A stretch of 64,000 bases of DNA from Planctomycetota bacterium (lineage in GTDB: Bacteria > Planctomycetota > Planctomycetia > Pirellulales > Pirellulaceae): the NCBI GenBank assembly GCA_014381825.1, contig JACNKX010000191.1, forward strand, positions 41,126 to 105,125, given 5' to 3'. Below are positions 1 through 10,346 of the stretch, piece after piece. The translations under genes were made by a program, and so were the position numbers. The notes under the pieces were generated by a model that worked only from the letters and a program-made list of their open reading frames with translations, was not told where the DNA came from and ran no database searches. Every line of letters begins with the position of its first letter. Within the stretch, counting starts at the first letter, position 1.

Positions 1-73
1 GAATCGCACGGAAGCAGTTACGAAGCAGCCGCATGAGGCGGCTTGTTGATTTGTCTGAATTACAATGAGTAGT

Positions 74-97
74 AGTCGCATCAACCGTGATGCGACT
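74..97. repeat. Perfect 10-bp inverted repeat upstream of the first gene
   Basis: The arms AGTCGCATCA and TGATGCGACT flank the four-base loop ACCG. No T-tract follows, so it is not an obvious intrinsic terminator. A possible upstream start codon at 87 lies inside this hairpin, which favours the later ATG at 189 as the start of the first gene. A weaker GC stem (27-43, AGCCGC / GCGGCT) precedes it and may end an unseen upstream gene. Confidence 0.6.
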
Positions 98-188
98 CGT
101 GGCTCCGCGTGAAGCAGGCAGTTTAAGTCCGCGTCACGGAGTGGCGCGACGACATTTCCGGAACATTCCCGCCTCAAGTAGCCCACCC

Positions 189-2519
189 ATGCGTTTACTG
201 CCTTTGCTCACGCTCGTTGCGGTCGTTTCTCTGATTCAATCCCTTCCGGCTCAAGATAGCGCGCCCACGCCACCGGCTCGTGGTTCTCTGATCGAAGATC
301 GAGCGGCTCGCAAATTAGTAGAAGCGGGCGACGCGCGGTTGGAAGCTGACGAATCGGCAAAGGCAGTTGAGATTTGGCAGTCCGTGATCGAGCGGTATCC
401 AACGAGCCGCGTGCGATTTCTTGCGCATCTGCGACTCGGCGACTACTTCCTCGAACGCGACCGAGCCTTCGAGAAAGCTCGCGTGCAATTTGAAGCCATC
501 GCCACCGAAGAGAATCGCGACGAGGAGCAACGAGCGGAAGCAACACTCAAAATGGGCGTCTGCTTTTATGAAGCGCGCAACTTCGGCAAATGCTTCCAGG
601 TGATGCGGGACGTCATCGAGAAATTTCCGGTCAGCGAACACGTCAACCAAGCTTACTACTACATCGGACTTGGCCACTTCCAACTGGGGCACTATAGCCG
701 AGCGATCGCCGCCCTCGAAAAAGTTGGGACAGCACTGTCGACTGACGACGATCAGGTGCAAAAAGTTGAAGCTGGGAAACGATTATTCATCAAGATCGAA
801 GACGCTGATCTCGCTGCATTAGAATCGGGTGAGGCGGTTAAAGTCGAATGCCAAGCCGCCAGCGGAGACAAGGAAATCGTTGACTGCTTCCCCGTAGGAC
901 GCAATGTACGTATTGTCCTCGGCAGCATCACAACTCGGCTCGGTCGTCCGCAACCCGACAACGGCTCGCTCGAAGTTAAAGGTGACGACAAAGTATCAGT
1001 CACCTATATCGATCAGCACACCGCCGACAAGCAGTTCGACCGCAAACTGTTGCACGAAGTAACCGTTGTTGGCGACGGCGTTGTCACGATCACCGATGGT
1101 GCGTTCAGCGAAACGCTACAGGGAGTCGTACTTGGAAAAACTGTCAACATTCAAACCAACGATCCGGATCGCGACCTCAGCGACAATGCCGATCGACTAA
1201 GTGCGATCGTCGAAATCTATCGCGCGAAAACGGACGAAGAACTAGAAGCGGAAGCGATTGCGGCGGTCAATGAGGGAACAGGTGGCGACAGCGATACGCC
1301 TTCGGTGGATGAGGACGATTCCGAAGAAGCGGATCAATTCAAGCTCGTCGATCGCGCGCAGGTCCAGCTCGTCGAAGCCGTCGTTGAAAGCCAAGCGGCT
1401 TCTTTGGACGGTGCGACAACAATTATTGAGGCAAACGGGGGCGCGGACGCCACTCCACCCGCGGCAGAGATCGGCTCCGTCGAATCAAAAGATCCATCCA
1501 TTCACAGCGGGATGTTTCGAACGACGATCCAAATCGCTCGGGCGGAAGAAGCTGTCATGGGAGACGACACACTCCAAGCCCTCCCAGGCGACATCGTTCG
1601 CGTGATTTATCAAGACGACAAGAACACGACCGACAGTGTTCGCCAAGTCCAAGTCGATGCCAAGTGCATTGAAGGAAATCTGGGCGGCGTCCGCGTAACT
1701 CGCTCGCAGATCTCTGATCGCGAACTGCGGGTCAAAACGCGACTGAAGACGGCCGACGCGCTGACGAACATCGGCAACCGCTACAAAGAATTCGGATTGA
1801 AAGACAACGCCCGAGGCAAGTACGACCAGGCCCTTGTGTTGTGTGAAGAGATCATGACGGAAGCGCGACAGCTCGGCGGGCGTCTGCTAGAAGAAACGTA
1901 CGTACAGCTCTGGCAGATCTATTTCGAGATGGATCGGCTGGAACTCGCTGCTGCGATGGCTCAGCGTCTGCAGCGTGACTTCCCGAACAGCGGATTCGTA
2001 GACGATGCTCTGTTGCAACTCGCTGAAGTGGCTCGCAAACAAGGCGACTTAAACCGAGCGATCGGTGTCTACTCGCGGCTGGTCAATATGCAGACGAGTC
2101 AACTGCGTGGAGAGGCTCAGTTCGGTATCGCCGAATGCTACACCGAGATGGCGGACGCGACCGAAGGCGCACGCGCGACGCAGCTGTACGATCGAGCATT
2201 CCAGGAATATAAGAAGGTCTTCGATCAGTTCTCCGAGAGTGGGCGCGTTGGCGAAGCGGTCGCGCAAATGGCCAATTATTACTATCGACAGCAAGACTAC
2301 GCTCGCGCGGTCGACACCTTCGAGACCGTCCTATCAAACTATCCCGACGCGAAATTCCTTGATGTCATCCTGTTCAACTACGGTCGCTGCCTCTACCGCA
2401 TGGATCGCAAGGCGGAAGCACGCCGTCGATTCGATCAACTGATCGGCGACTATCCTGAGAGTACGCTTGCGGGTGACGCCAAGAAGATTTCCGAAGCTCT
2501 CGCCCGAGCGAGCGGTTGA
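189..2519 (+). CDS. Secreted TPR-repeat protein with an internal beta-sandwich-like module
   Basis: This is a 776-aa protein. I chose ATG 189 because it opens a clean signal peptide (MRLLPLLTL... ending in LPAQ), whereas the upstream in-frame start at 87 adds a non-hydrophobic stretch. Residues of about 45-180 are TPR-like helices. The middle (about 190-510) is beta-rich and acidic and contains the pair DPDRDLSD (about 322) and HSGMF (about 438), a module that recurs in the next gene. Residues of about 517-770 are further TPRs. It probably acts outside the cytoplasmic membrane as a scaffold. The stop at 2519 is 48 nt from the next start, and the same-strand run continues through the ExbB/ExbD genes. 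Function beyond scaffolding is unknown. Confidence 0.85.
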   Translation: MRLLPLLTLVAVVSLIQSLPAQDSAPTPPARGSLIEDRAARKLVEAGDARLEADESAKAVEIWQSVIERYPTSRVRFLAHLRLGDYFLERDRAFEKARVQFEAIATEENRDEEQRAEATLKMGVCFYEARNFGKCFQVMRDVIEKFPVSEHVNQAYYYIGLGHFQLGHYSRAIAALEKVGTALSTDDDQVQKVEAGKRLFIKIEDADLAALESGEAVKVECQAASGDKEIVDCFPVGRNVRIVLGSITTRLGRPQPDNGSLEVKGDDKVSVTYIDQHTADKQFDRKLLHEVTVVGDGVVTITDGAFSETLQGVVLGKTVNIQTNDPDRDLSDNADRLSAIVEIYRAKTDEELEAEAIAAVNEGTGGDSDTPSVDEDDSEEADQFKLVDRAQVQLVEAVVESQAASLDGATTIIEANGGADATPPAAEIGSVESKDPSIHSGMFRTTIQIARAEEAVMGDDTLQALPGDIVRVIYQDDKNTTDSVRQVQVDAKCIEGNLGGVRVTRSQISDRELRVKTRLKTADALTNIGNRYKEFGLKDNARGKYDQALVLCEEIMTEARQLGGRLLEETYVQLWQIYFEMDRLELAAAMAQRLQRDFPNSGFVDDALLQLAEVARKQGDLNRAIGVYSRLVNMQTSQLRGEAQFGIAECYTEMADATEGARATQLYDRAFQEYKKVFDQFSESGRVGEAVAQMANYYYRQQDYARAVDTFETVLSNYPDAKFLDVILFNYGRCLYRMDRKAEARRRFDQLIGDYPESTLAGDAKKISEALARASG

Positions 2520-2567
2520 TGAGTGTGTACGTCCTACCATTCTGCTTTCTTTAAGAGCACAAAACAC

Positions 2568-5500
2568 ATGTTGCGTTCGACAATTGCTTCCTGTTTGTTG
2601 CTGTTTTGCGCTGTGACTCAGGTTGCTGTGACTCAGGTTGCTGCACAGGATCAACCAACAGCCGAGACTTCAATCGATACTGTCTCGCAAGCGGCAACGG
2701 CGCTCGAGGCAGAGCTTGGAAAGTATAAGGACAACGCACCGGAAGCCGGCGAAGCGTTATTCAAACTGACTGACTTGTATTACGAAAACGGTCGGGTCTT
2801 TGGATTGGTGCGATCGGCTCAGCGATTTGTCGCTGCGCATCCGACCGACCCCCGACATGCGGCCATGATGTTGAAGCTGCTCGATGGGCTCGAAGCACTT
2901 TCTCGCAACAAAGAGTTCGCTGTTATCGCACGGCAGTTCCTCACTCGTTATCCGACCACGCCCGACTGCCCGAAGGTTGAAGAGCGGCTCGCCTCGATTC
3001 TTGAAAAAGTGGGCAAACGTGAAGATGCCGCGAAAGTCTACCAAGCTCGTTGGCGGCGCGAGCCCAATCCGAACGGTCGTCGCTTTGCGGAAAAGGCATG
3101 CTTGCTCTTCGCGCAGGTTGGCACTCCGGGTATCGCCCAGCAGGCCGAACTCGCAGAAGAGATGTTCGACCGACTGCCAAAGGACCAATATGCAAAGTTC
3201 GTAGGGCAGCGCTCTTACTACGAGTGGCGTCGGATTAGCAAATGGGCCGAGGCGAATGCGATCGGCAATAAGCTTGTTGCTTCGAATCTGCTTACGGTTC
3301 CGGAGGAGAAACGAGAAGTATTGCGGACGATGGCCGAGAACTACGGCTACGTCGGCCAACATTCCAACGCCGTCGAAATGCTCAAGCAAGTCCGAGCGAT
3401 CCGCGACGATCAATGGTCACACTACTATCACATTCAACGGTTGTACGACTCGGCGGCCCCGGCGGCTCAGATGGAACCGATCGTCAAGGACTACTTTGCA
3501 AAGTATCCGGATCGCGAAGATCGTTACGAGCGGATCGCACTCCTGGCTGTTGCCTGGAATCGCGAGCAAAATCCCGAACGCGCTAAGACGATGTTCCGCA
3601 CTTTGTTGCCCACCGCGCCTCAAGCCCAGAGCGTTGCCTCTTACTTCGTTCAGCTGAACGGCAATGAACCCGAGCAATTGGCCGACACGGAGAAGGCGCT
3701 CCGTGAAGCAATCGCCAAAAACCCGAAGAATGTGTGGTTCCTGCGATACCAGCTGGGCTTTTCGCTCTGTCGCGATCGCATGAAGGACAACGCCAAGGCC
3801 AAGCAAGTTCTTCGAGAGTTGCTCGCCCAATCTCCGACCAACGATGGCAATATTTGGAACGTCATCTCGTGGTTGCTATCTAACCCAGAGAGCGAAGCCG
3901 AATTTCGAGCGGACGTAGCTCGGATCATCAAGGTGCGTCGCGAATACATTCATTGGAAAAATTTGCGCCAGTACTTGGGCAACTGGGAGAAGACCGCGAG
4001 GCGCAATAAAGACCTCCGCGATCGGGCGGACTTCGTTAAAGCAGAGTTAGACAAGGCAGACCGAGATCCGATCGCTGCGTTGGTCCAACAAATTGCACGT
4101 GGTCCTTACGATGCGAAGGACGCCCGCATCCGCGACCAACTGCTTCGTCCAGAGAACTTCAACAAGCTGAACAAAGAGCTACAACGCTACGTGCTTTGGG
4201 ACCACGGATACTACTATCAGCACTACGCACCTGGTGATCAGCGTTCAAACGCGGCGACCCACTACGCCAAACTCGTACAAATGTTTCCCGAGAACTTCGA
4301 GTATCGGTATCGGTACTTGCAAGTCGCCAGCGATTATGGACAGCCCGAAGTCGCCAAAGAGGCAGCGTTGTCGATGATGTCCGTCGCGGCCCCAGCCAAC
4401 AACAGCGATGTGTGGCGGCGTCTTGGAATCGCGGCAGACAAGATGAAAGATGCCGGTCTCGCGCGCCAGACGCTCGCGTATGCAAAGAACTCACAACAAA
4501 AGCATGGTCCCGAATTTGGCAACATGACGGGGCTTGGAGACGTCTTTGGGCGACTTGAACTCGCCGACGAGGCGACCGCACTCTGGAAGGAAGTTGCGGA
4601 GCAAAAGCAGAATCTCTACGAAGCTCGTGAATCGTCGTGGCGACTTTTCCAAAAGCTCGAAGATCCACAACAGAAGATCGCTTTTGCCACAAGTCGTTTC
4701 GCGCAAGACACCGACTATCACGGTCGCTACGCGATGTGGTTGGCTGACACGCAGTTGCGAGTCGGTGATCTCAATGCCTTCGAGAAAACGCTGAAGGACA
4801 CGCTGACTCGTGCGCGAAATCGTCCGTTCCAGGGCTGGGACATTGATGCGTGGAGCTTGCACTACATGCTGAATAACTTCCGAACCAGTCACGCAGACTA
4901 TCGACTCGACAAAGAGAAGGAAAACACTCCCGAGAACATCTTGCGAGTCGCACGAGCGGTTCGTGATATGGAATTTGATTGGCCATCGGCACAAGCCGAT
5001 TTGGTACTCCTGGAGAGTGAAGCGGCGGATGCTCGCAGTTCGATGGATCGTGCGCTTGCCTGGCAACGAGTCGCCCGTCCGTTGCCTCCCGATTCCCATC
5101 GCTGGGATCAACTGATGCCATTCGCGCAGGGTGCCGTCACGCGTCAAGAGTACAGTATCGCCGCCACTTTGCTGACGAGCATGCTCGAAAACTTGACATC
5201 TGCGAACGACCAACGCAAAACGCAGGGTCGTGCGATGATCGGCCAGTGCTACACACGCCTTGGCACGGTCGGCTTGACGATCGACGAAAACAGTCCGATC
5301 GCGCCGCTGTTGCAAGCCGCGTTGTATTTGCGACTCGGCGACGAATCGCTCGCGCTGGAAGCATTTCTGGCGAACAAAGCGCTCTTCGACCAACATCGAG
5401 ACGAAGTTCCTGTCGACTTGCTGGTGTTTGTCTGCGAAAACTTGATGGCGGCGAGCGGTGAAGAGAATCACAACAAGGTCGAAGACACGCTACGGTCTTG

Positions 5501-8500
5501 GCTGATCAAGAACAGCGAAGCCGCAACGGTCGACGATACGCTCAAGGCAGAGATCCAGTATCTCCTAGCAAAGAACTTCTTCGGCGCAAAGCGGTACGAC
5601 GTCGCTCGCAGCGAGTACACAACGGTCATCAATCGCTATCCCAGCACCCCTTTCGCCACCGAGGCAGAGTTTGGAATCGGCGAAACGTTCATGGCTCAAA
5701 AGGTCTACGATCAAGCGGAGATCGTCTTCGAGAAACTTGCCAACAATCGCGACCCCGAGATCATCATCCGCGCAGAGTTTCTTCGCGGTGTTCTCGCGCA
5801 TCGACGCGGCGACAATGATGAAGCTCGCGACATTTTCCGCAACGTGCTAGAGCGTGTTCCGAATATCGAGCTCGCCAATCAAGCACTCTTCAACTTGGCC
5901 GAAGTCTATAGCGACGAAGAACGTTACATGGACCAGTTGCAGCTGCTGATGACGGTTGGACGACTCGGTCGCGTCAGTAAGCGACAGCACGCTCCGGGAA
6001 TGGCCCTTTCCATTGTCGTTCAGGACAGCGACCTCGGAATCAGTCGCGGACACAACCGTATCCCTGTCATCGTACGCACCGAACCCGGTGGTGATGAAGA
6101 GGTGATCTATTTGACGAGTGGCGGTGCCGGGAAAGGCGTGTTTCGAGCTGACGTCGATACGGAGCTAGGAGCAGTTGCCAAGTTGGACAAGGTGCTACAG
6201 CTGACGGGCCAAGACACGATTCGTTGCGACTATCCCGAACAATTCAAATCTGAATTCAAGACCGTCCCGCTTTCTGATGTCGAGATTCGAATTGCATCCG
6301 ACGCACAGTTCGAGGTCGCGAGCAGCCGAATCATCGACGAAGAGGAAGAATCTTTTAGCGAACGTTTGGAGCGTGAAGCACGCCAACGTCAACAAGCCGA
6401 CTCACGGCAATCGACGAGACGACCAACCAATCAGATAAAGCCTGGAAATCCGATTTACCTGCGAGTCAAGGACGGCGATCGAGATCTCGGCGACGCGCCA
6501 GACATAATCGTGGCGAAGTTAGTCGCTGATAGCGGCGATCAAGTTCAGGTCAAGTTAACGGAAACAGAACCACACTCGGGTGTCTTCGAAGGAGTCGCCA
6601 AGTCGGGCGAACTACCCGCTGGCGCTCTCGCCAGCGACACCGCGATCGATCACAACCCGCTCATGGCGATCGACCAAGATCCGGAAACCTATTGGCAGAG
6701 CGAACCGGACGGGGCAACTCCCAAAACGCTGACCGTCGACATGAAGGATTTACGCTCGATCTCACGGGCCAAGTTCTTCGTGCCTCAGTCGGACGACAAC
6801 AAGCCCATTCGCGCTGAACTTCGGGCGAGCTACGACGGCGAGTTCTGGTATCGCGTCGCCGCCCACCCAGCAATTCCAGACGCTGCGCCGATTGCCGGTG
6901 ACTATGGAGCCATGACGTATCAGCTGTTCTCGGGCAATGCGACCAGCTACACGACGTGGGCGCAGGTTTTGAATCTGGCGAACGGCGAGCCAATCGAAGA
7001 AGGGCCCGTCGCGGAAGGGCAACTCGTTTGGAATCGACCGGAGAACGACGACGAGCAACCTCGATACGTCTCGATGCTCTGGTACGGCAAGATTGCTCAA
7101 CCACGAGCCGGCGCGGTCCGTTTCCAAGTTCGCGGTTATCGAACCGGTTTAGCGTTGAATGGCCGGCTCGAAATGAATCTCGCGCAAGGCAATCAGTCGG
7201 TCGATGTCTGGCTTGAGAAAGGTGTTCACGACCTGACGATTTTTGCAGCGGCTCATCCGAACACTCAAGAACTTTCGGCGATGCGCGCACGTGCAAGTTT
7301 GAACGAACAGCGAGTAACAATGAGTCCGTTTTTGACGAGTGATTTCGATTTGGATTCCGTCGCAGGATGGAGTTCTACACCGGCGGCCAGCGCCGAAGAC
7401 CATGAAAAGGACGGAGTAGAACTCCGTACTACGCCAGGCACGATCACGCTGACCGCCGACACTGCTCACTTCGATAAGAAGTCCGAGAACTTTGGTATTC
7501 AAGAGCAAGGCGAGAACAAACAGATCGCAAGTTGGCAGGCAGTCGAAGATGTCGCGAATTGGGAGTTCGACGCTCCGATCGGTGTTTACGATGTGTGGCT
7601 GAATTACTCGCATCAAGGCGGTGGTTCTATCATCCGCGTTGAACTTGGCGACCAGTATTTCAGCTCGAATTTGCCAAACACAGGCAATTGGAACACCTAT
7701 CGCAACGATCGCTTCGGAACGCTCACGGTGGATGAACCGGGCAAAGTGCGGTTGGCAATTCGCCCTGAAGAGATCCAACGAGGGTATGCGATGGGGCTGC
7801 GCGGCGTCGAGTTGCGACCTGCAATCGGTTCACGAGTTGTATTATCGGATAATGCCTGGGAGTATCGATTCGACCCGATCGACGTACGTTATACGCGTTT
7901 TGTGATCAACGAGTACCTCGGCGAAGCCGTGGCCGTAAATCATGTTGAGATTTCCGGTGAGGACCGCGCGAATCCATTCATTCCCACCGAAGCCGACGTC
8001 TTGGCGCTGTCCGAGAATGACGTATTGGAAATCGCAGGCGGCGATCTCGTCACGGCAAGTTACACCGACGAAGTGACGCAAGCAAACGCAGGCGGCAGTC
8101 GGTTGCTGACCGATCGACTACAAGCGACTTACTTTGACGCGGCGATTGCGCCAATCTCGTACGACTTCGAGCGTGATCGAAACGGCTCGGTACAAACGGT
8201 TCGTAAGCTGTTGAAGCGAGTCGAGCCAGGCGAACGGCTTGTTGTCGAAATTGTTGATTACGATCGCGATCAGACTGCGGCGCCCGATCAAGTCCAGTTC
8301 GAAGTGACCGTCAATGACGGCGAACCGGTGAAATTTGCGGCAACGGAAACGGAAGAGTATTCAGGTATCTTCACGAAAGAAGTTGATACAACCGCCGAAG
8401 TAGAAGAAGACAAGCTGACCGTCCGCCGCGGAGATCGTGTTTACGTGCGATACATCGACGAGCAAAACACATTCCCCGGTCATTCGGTGCCGCGCGAGAG

Positions 8501-10301
8501 TGTCGTTTACGTGAACGAACCAACCGACGCTCGAATTCGTATTTTGGAGACTCGTGTTATTCCGCCGCCAGAAGGTCGCGAAGGTCCACCCCGAATCACG
8601 TATCACGAACCTGATCCTGAGGCTCAAGTCAGTAGCGTTGCCTTCGAAGCTCCGCTGACCGTCGAAGTGATCGACCCCGACGCAGCGCGCGACAGCCTTA
8701 GTGAAATCACAGTCACCGTCACCACTTCCGACGGCGCGACGGCTGATGTCCGTTGCGTTGTGTCGGGCGCAATGTCGCAAGTTCCAAGACAAACGGCTGA
8801 TGAATGGGCTTTGGAGGAAGGAAGGTTTATTGGACAAGTCATCTTGCAACTCGGCAGCAGCACGAGTGCCGATGTTGTCCCGATCACATCCGAGATGCCG
8901 CGAAATCTGATCGGTGGCGGGCGACTGGATGAAGACGAAGAATCTTCACTGAGTGATAACCTTGTGGCTCGCGTGCTGAACTTATCCGGTAAGGATCAAA
9001 TCACATCGACCTATCACGACGAGTTCCGAGCGGACGAGAAACCGATCGATGTTCCAGCTCGCGGGAGATTGATCTCGAATGGATTGCTTGCTTGCACGGA
9101 TCGCGACTACGACAAACTCGCATCGCAGTTGCACGTTGGCGAAAAGCTCTTCCTCATGGTGACCGATCCGGATCAAGACACCTCGGACGATCGCGATGTG
9201 ACGGATGTCGAAATCGCAACGGAATTTGGCGAAAAGGAAACCGTTCAACTCTTCGAAACGCTCGTTCACAGCGGCATCTTCACCGGGTCGCTTACACTTC
9301 GATCGAACGAGCAGCCAACGCCCGGCAACTTGCAACCGAGTGATCCGCTCATCGAATGCTACTTCGGCGACACAGTTCGGGTGAAATACTTCGATTCCGC
9401 AGCCAGTACCGAGAGCGGCAATCTTGAATTGGCTCAAGAGATCCCGGTCGTGATTGGAACCGACGGGCTGGTTTCCGGGTTCAGCAAGACCTTCAACGAC
9501 GAAAAACTGGCCGTCGAGACCAAGTTCCACATCGCGGAGAGCTACTTCGAGCTGTTCAAGAGTCATCGCGAGTTGAAGCGCAGCGCCGAAGAAAAAATTG
9601 ACTTGGCAGCAGGTCGCCGAATTCTTCAGGAAGTCATGGAAGACTATCCCGATCCGAAGTACGTGCCACGAATCGCTTACCTACTCGGACAGTTCTCGCA
9701 AGAGTTGGAAAGCTGGACCGAAGCGATCGAGTCCTACGAAATGATCGTGCGTCAGTATCCTGATCATCCGCTGGCCGCTGACGCGCAGTACAAGTTGGCA
9801 CAAAGCCACGAGGAAGCCGGTGATTTCGACGAAGCTCTCGAAGCTTATGTCACGCTCGCCGCGACATACCCCAAAAGTCCGCTGATCGCGAGCGTGATGA
9901 TTCGCATTAGCGACCACTTCTACAAAGCGGAAGAGTATATGATCGCGGCACAGGTCGGCGAGAAGTTTCTAGATCGATTCGATGGTCATCAGCATGCCGC
10001 GCGAATTGCCTTTCGGATCGGCCAGTGTGCCTACAAAGCCGAGACGTTCCAAGACGCGGGAAGTTCCTTTGATCGCTTCATGAAACTGTTCCCGGAAGAC
10101 GAGCTGTCGCCCGACGCGCTCTTCTGGTCGGGCGAAAGCTTCCGCATGGCGAACAACAATCGCGAAGCCTTCCGCCGCTACAACCGATGTCGATGGGACT
10201 TCCCCGAAAGCGAAGCGGCCCGATATGCGCGCGGCCGACTGGCGCTACCCGAGATGCTTCAGCAATTCGAGGCCGAAGCACGATCCGTCGAAGACCAATA
10301 A
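2568..10301 (+). CDS. Giant secreted TPR protein with discoidin-like, PA14-like and DxD/SGxF modules
   Basis: This is a 2577-aa protein with an N-terminal signal peptide. ATG 2568 is preferred over the GTG at 2523 because the hydrophobic signal starts there. Residues of about 30-1130 are helical TPR-type repeats. A beta-rich centre follows, containing a discoidin (F5/8 C)-like stretch at about 1352-1435 (DQDPETYW), a PA14-like stretch at about 1484-1590 and a carbohydrate-binding-like stretch at about 1624-1755. At least five modules pair an acidic D-rich turn with an SG(V/I)F motif or a variant of it. TPRs return at about 2320-2560. The architecture suggests a periplasmic or surface scaffold binding glycans or envelope polymer. 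The domain names are inferred from sequence pattern and could be wrong in detail; the TPR assignment is firm. Two sequence oddities lie inside it: a 15-bp tandem duplication in the signal peptide and a repeat element at 7364-7433. Confidence 0.85.
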   Translation: MLRSTIASCLLLFCAVTQVAVTQVAAQDQPTAETSIDTVSQAATALEAELGKYKDNAPEAGEALFKLTDLYYENGRVFGLVRSAQRFVAAHPTDPRHAAMMLKLLDGLEALSRNKEFAVIARQFLTRYPTTPDCPKVEERLASILEKVGKREDAAKVYQARWRREPNPNGRRFAEKACLLFAQVGTPGIAQQAELAEEMFDRLPKDQYAKFVGQRSYYEWRRISKWAEANAIGNKLVASNLLTVPEEKREVLRTMAENYGYVGQHSNAVEMLKQVRAIRDDQWSHYYHIQRLYDSAAPAAQMEPIVKDYFAKYPDREDRYERIALLAVAWNREQNPERAKTMFRTLLPTAPQAQSVASYFVQLNGNEPEQLADTEKALREAIAKNPKNVWFLRYQLGFSLCRDRMKDNAKAKQVLRELLAQSPTNDGNIWNVISWLLSNPESEAEFRADVARIIKVRREYIHWKNLRQYLGNWEKTARRNKDLRDRADFVKAELDKADRDPIAALVQQIARGPYDAKDARIRDQLLRPENFNKLNKELQRYVLWDHGYYYQHYAPGDQRSNAATHYAKLVQMFPENFEYRYRYLQVASDYGQPEVAKEAALSMMSVAAPANNSDVWRRLGIAADKMKDAGLARQTLAYAKNSQQKHGPEFGNMTGLGDVFGRLELADEATALWKEVAEQKQNLYEARESSWRLFQKLEDPQQKIAFATSRFAQDTDYHGRYAMWLADTQLRVGDLNAFEKTLKDTLTRARNRPFQGWDIDAWSLHYMLNNFRTSHADYRLDKEKENTPENILRVARAVRDMEFDWPSAQADLVLLESEAADARSSMDRALAWQRVARPLPPDSHRWDQLMPFAQGAVTRQEYSIAATLLTSMLENLTSANDQRKTQGRAMIGQCYTRLGTVGLTIDENSPIAPLLQAALYLRLGDESLALEAFLANKALFDQHRDEVPVDLLVFVCENLMAASGEENHNKVEDTLRSWLIKNSEAATVDDTLKAEIQYLLAKNFFGAKRYDVARSEYTTVINRYPSTPFATEAEFGIGETFMAQKVYDQAEIVFEKLANNRDPEIIIRAEFLRGVLAHRRGDNDEARDIFRNVLERVPNIELANQALFNLAEVYSDEERYMDQLQLLMTVGRLGRVSKRQHAPGMALSIVVQDSDLGISRGHNRIPVIVRTEPGGDEEVIYLTSGGAGKGVFRADVDTELGAVAKLDKVLQLTGQDTIRCDYPEQFKSEFKTVPLSDVEIRIASDAQFEVASSRIIDEEEESFSERLEREARQRQQADSRQSTRRPTNQIKPGNPIYLRVKDGDRDLGDAPDIIVAKLVADSGDQVQVKLTETEPHSGVFEGVAKSGELPAGALASDTAIDHNPLMAIDQDPETYWQSEPDGATPKTLTVDMKDLRSISRAKFFVPQSDDNKPIRAELRASYDGEFWYRVAAHPAIPDAAPIAGDYGAMTYQLFSGNATSYTTWAQVLNLANGEPIEEGPVAEGQLVWNRPENDDEQPRYVSMLWYGKIAQPRAGAVRFQVRGYRTGLALNGRLEMNLAQGNQSVDVWLEKGVHDLTIFAAAHPNTQELSAMRARASLNEQRVTMSPFLTSDFDLDSVAGWSSTPAASAEDHEKDGVELRTTPGTITLTADTAHFDKKSENFGIQEQGENKQIASWQAVEDVANWEFDAPIGVYDVWLNYSHQGGGSIIRVELGDQYFSSNLPNTGNWNTYRNDRFGTLTVDEPGKVRLAIRPEEIQRGYAMGLRGVELRPAIGSRVVLSDNAWEYRFDPIDVRYTRFVINEYLGEAVAVNHVEISGEDRANPFIPTEADVLALSENDVLEIAGGDLVTASYTDEVTQANAGGSRLLTDRLQATYFDAAIAPISYDFERDRNGSVQTVRKLLKRVEPGERLVVEIVDYDRDQTAAPDQVQFEVTVNDGEPVKFAATETEEYSGIFTKEVDTTAEVEEDKLTVRRGDRVYVRYIDEQNTFPGHSVPRESVVYVNEPTDARIRILETRVIPPPEGREGPPRITYHEPDPEAQVSSVAFEAPLTVEVIDPDAARDSLSEITVTVTTSDGATADVRCVVSGAMSQVPRQTADEWALEEGRFIGQVILQLGSSTSADVVPITSEMPRNLIGGGRLDEDEESSLSDNLVARVLNLSGKDQITSTYHDEFRADEKPIDVPARGRLISNGLLACTDRDYDKLASQLHVGEKLFLMVTDPDQDTSDDRDVTDVEIATEFGEKETVQLFETLVHSGIFTGSLTLRSNEQPTPGNLQPSDPLIECYFGDTVRVKYFDSAASTESGNLELAQEIPVVIGTDGLVSGFSKTFNDEKLAVETKFHIAESYFELFKSHRELKRSAEEKIDLAAGRRILQEVMEDYPDPKYVPRIAYLLGQFSQELESWTEAIESYEMIVRQYPDHPLAADAQYKLAQSHEEAGDFDEALEAYVTLAATYPKSPLIASVMIRISDHFYKAEEYMIAAQVGEKFLDRFDGHQHAARIAFRIGQCAYKAETFQDAGSSFDRFMKLFPEDELSPDALFWSGESFRMANNNREAFRRYNRCRWDFPESEAARYARGRLALPEMLQQFEAEARSVEDQ
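2610..2639 (+). repeat. 15-bp perfect tandem duplication inside a signal-peptide region
   Basis: Two adjacent identical 15-mers (2610-2624 and 2625-2639) encode VTQVA twice just before the predicted signal-peptidase region of the giant TPR protein. The reading frame is kept. Confidence 0.9.
7364..7433 (-). repeat. REP-like element embedded in frame in the giant TPR gene
   Basis: Read on the - strand, the ends of this segment (TACGGAGTTCTACTCCGTC and GAACTCCATCCT) match the intergenic element at 32036-32091 (CACGGAGTTGTACTCCGTC and CAACTCCATCCT). The middle parts differ in length. The copy here is translated without disrupting the frame and encodes the residues around AGWSSTP and DGVELRTT. 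Confidence 0.7.
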
Positions 10302-10346
10302 CGCCCCGCCTCGCTCGGGCTCAACCTTGAACCGACCACTCTGATT

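Noticed and set aside
87..188. Upstream start for the first TPR protein
   Set aside because: It lies inside a hairpin, lacks a signal peptide, and the ATG at 189 starts a clear one.
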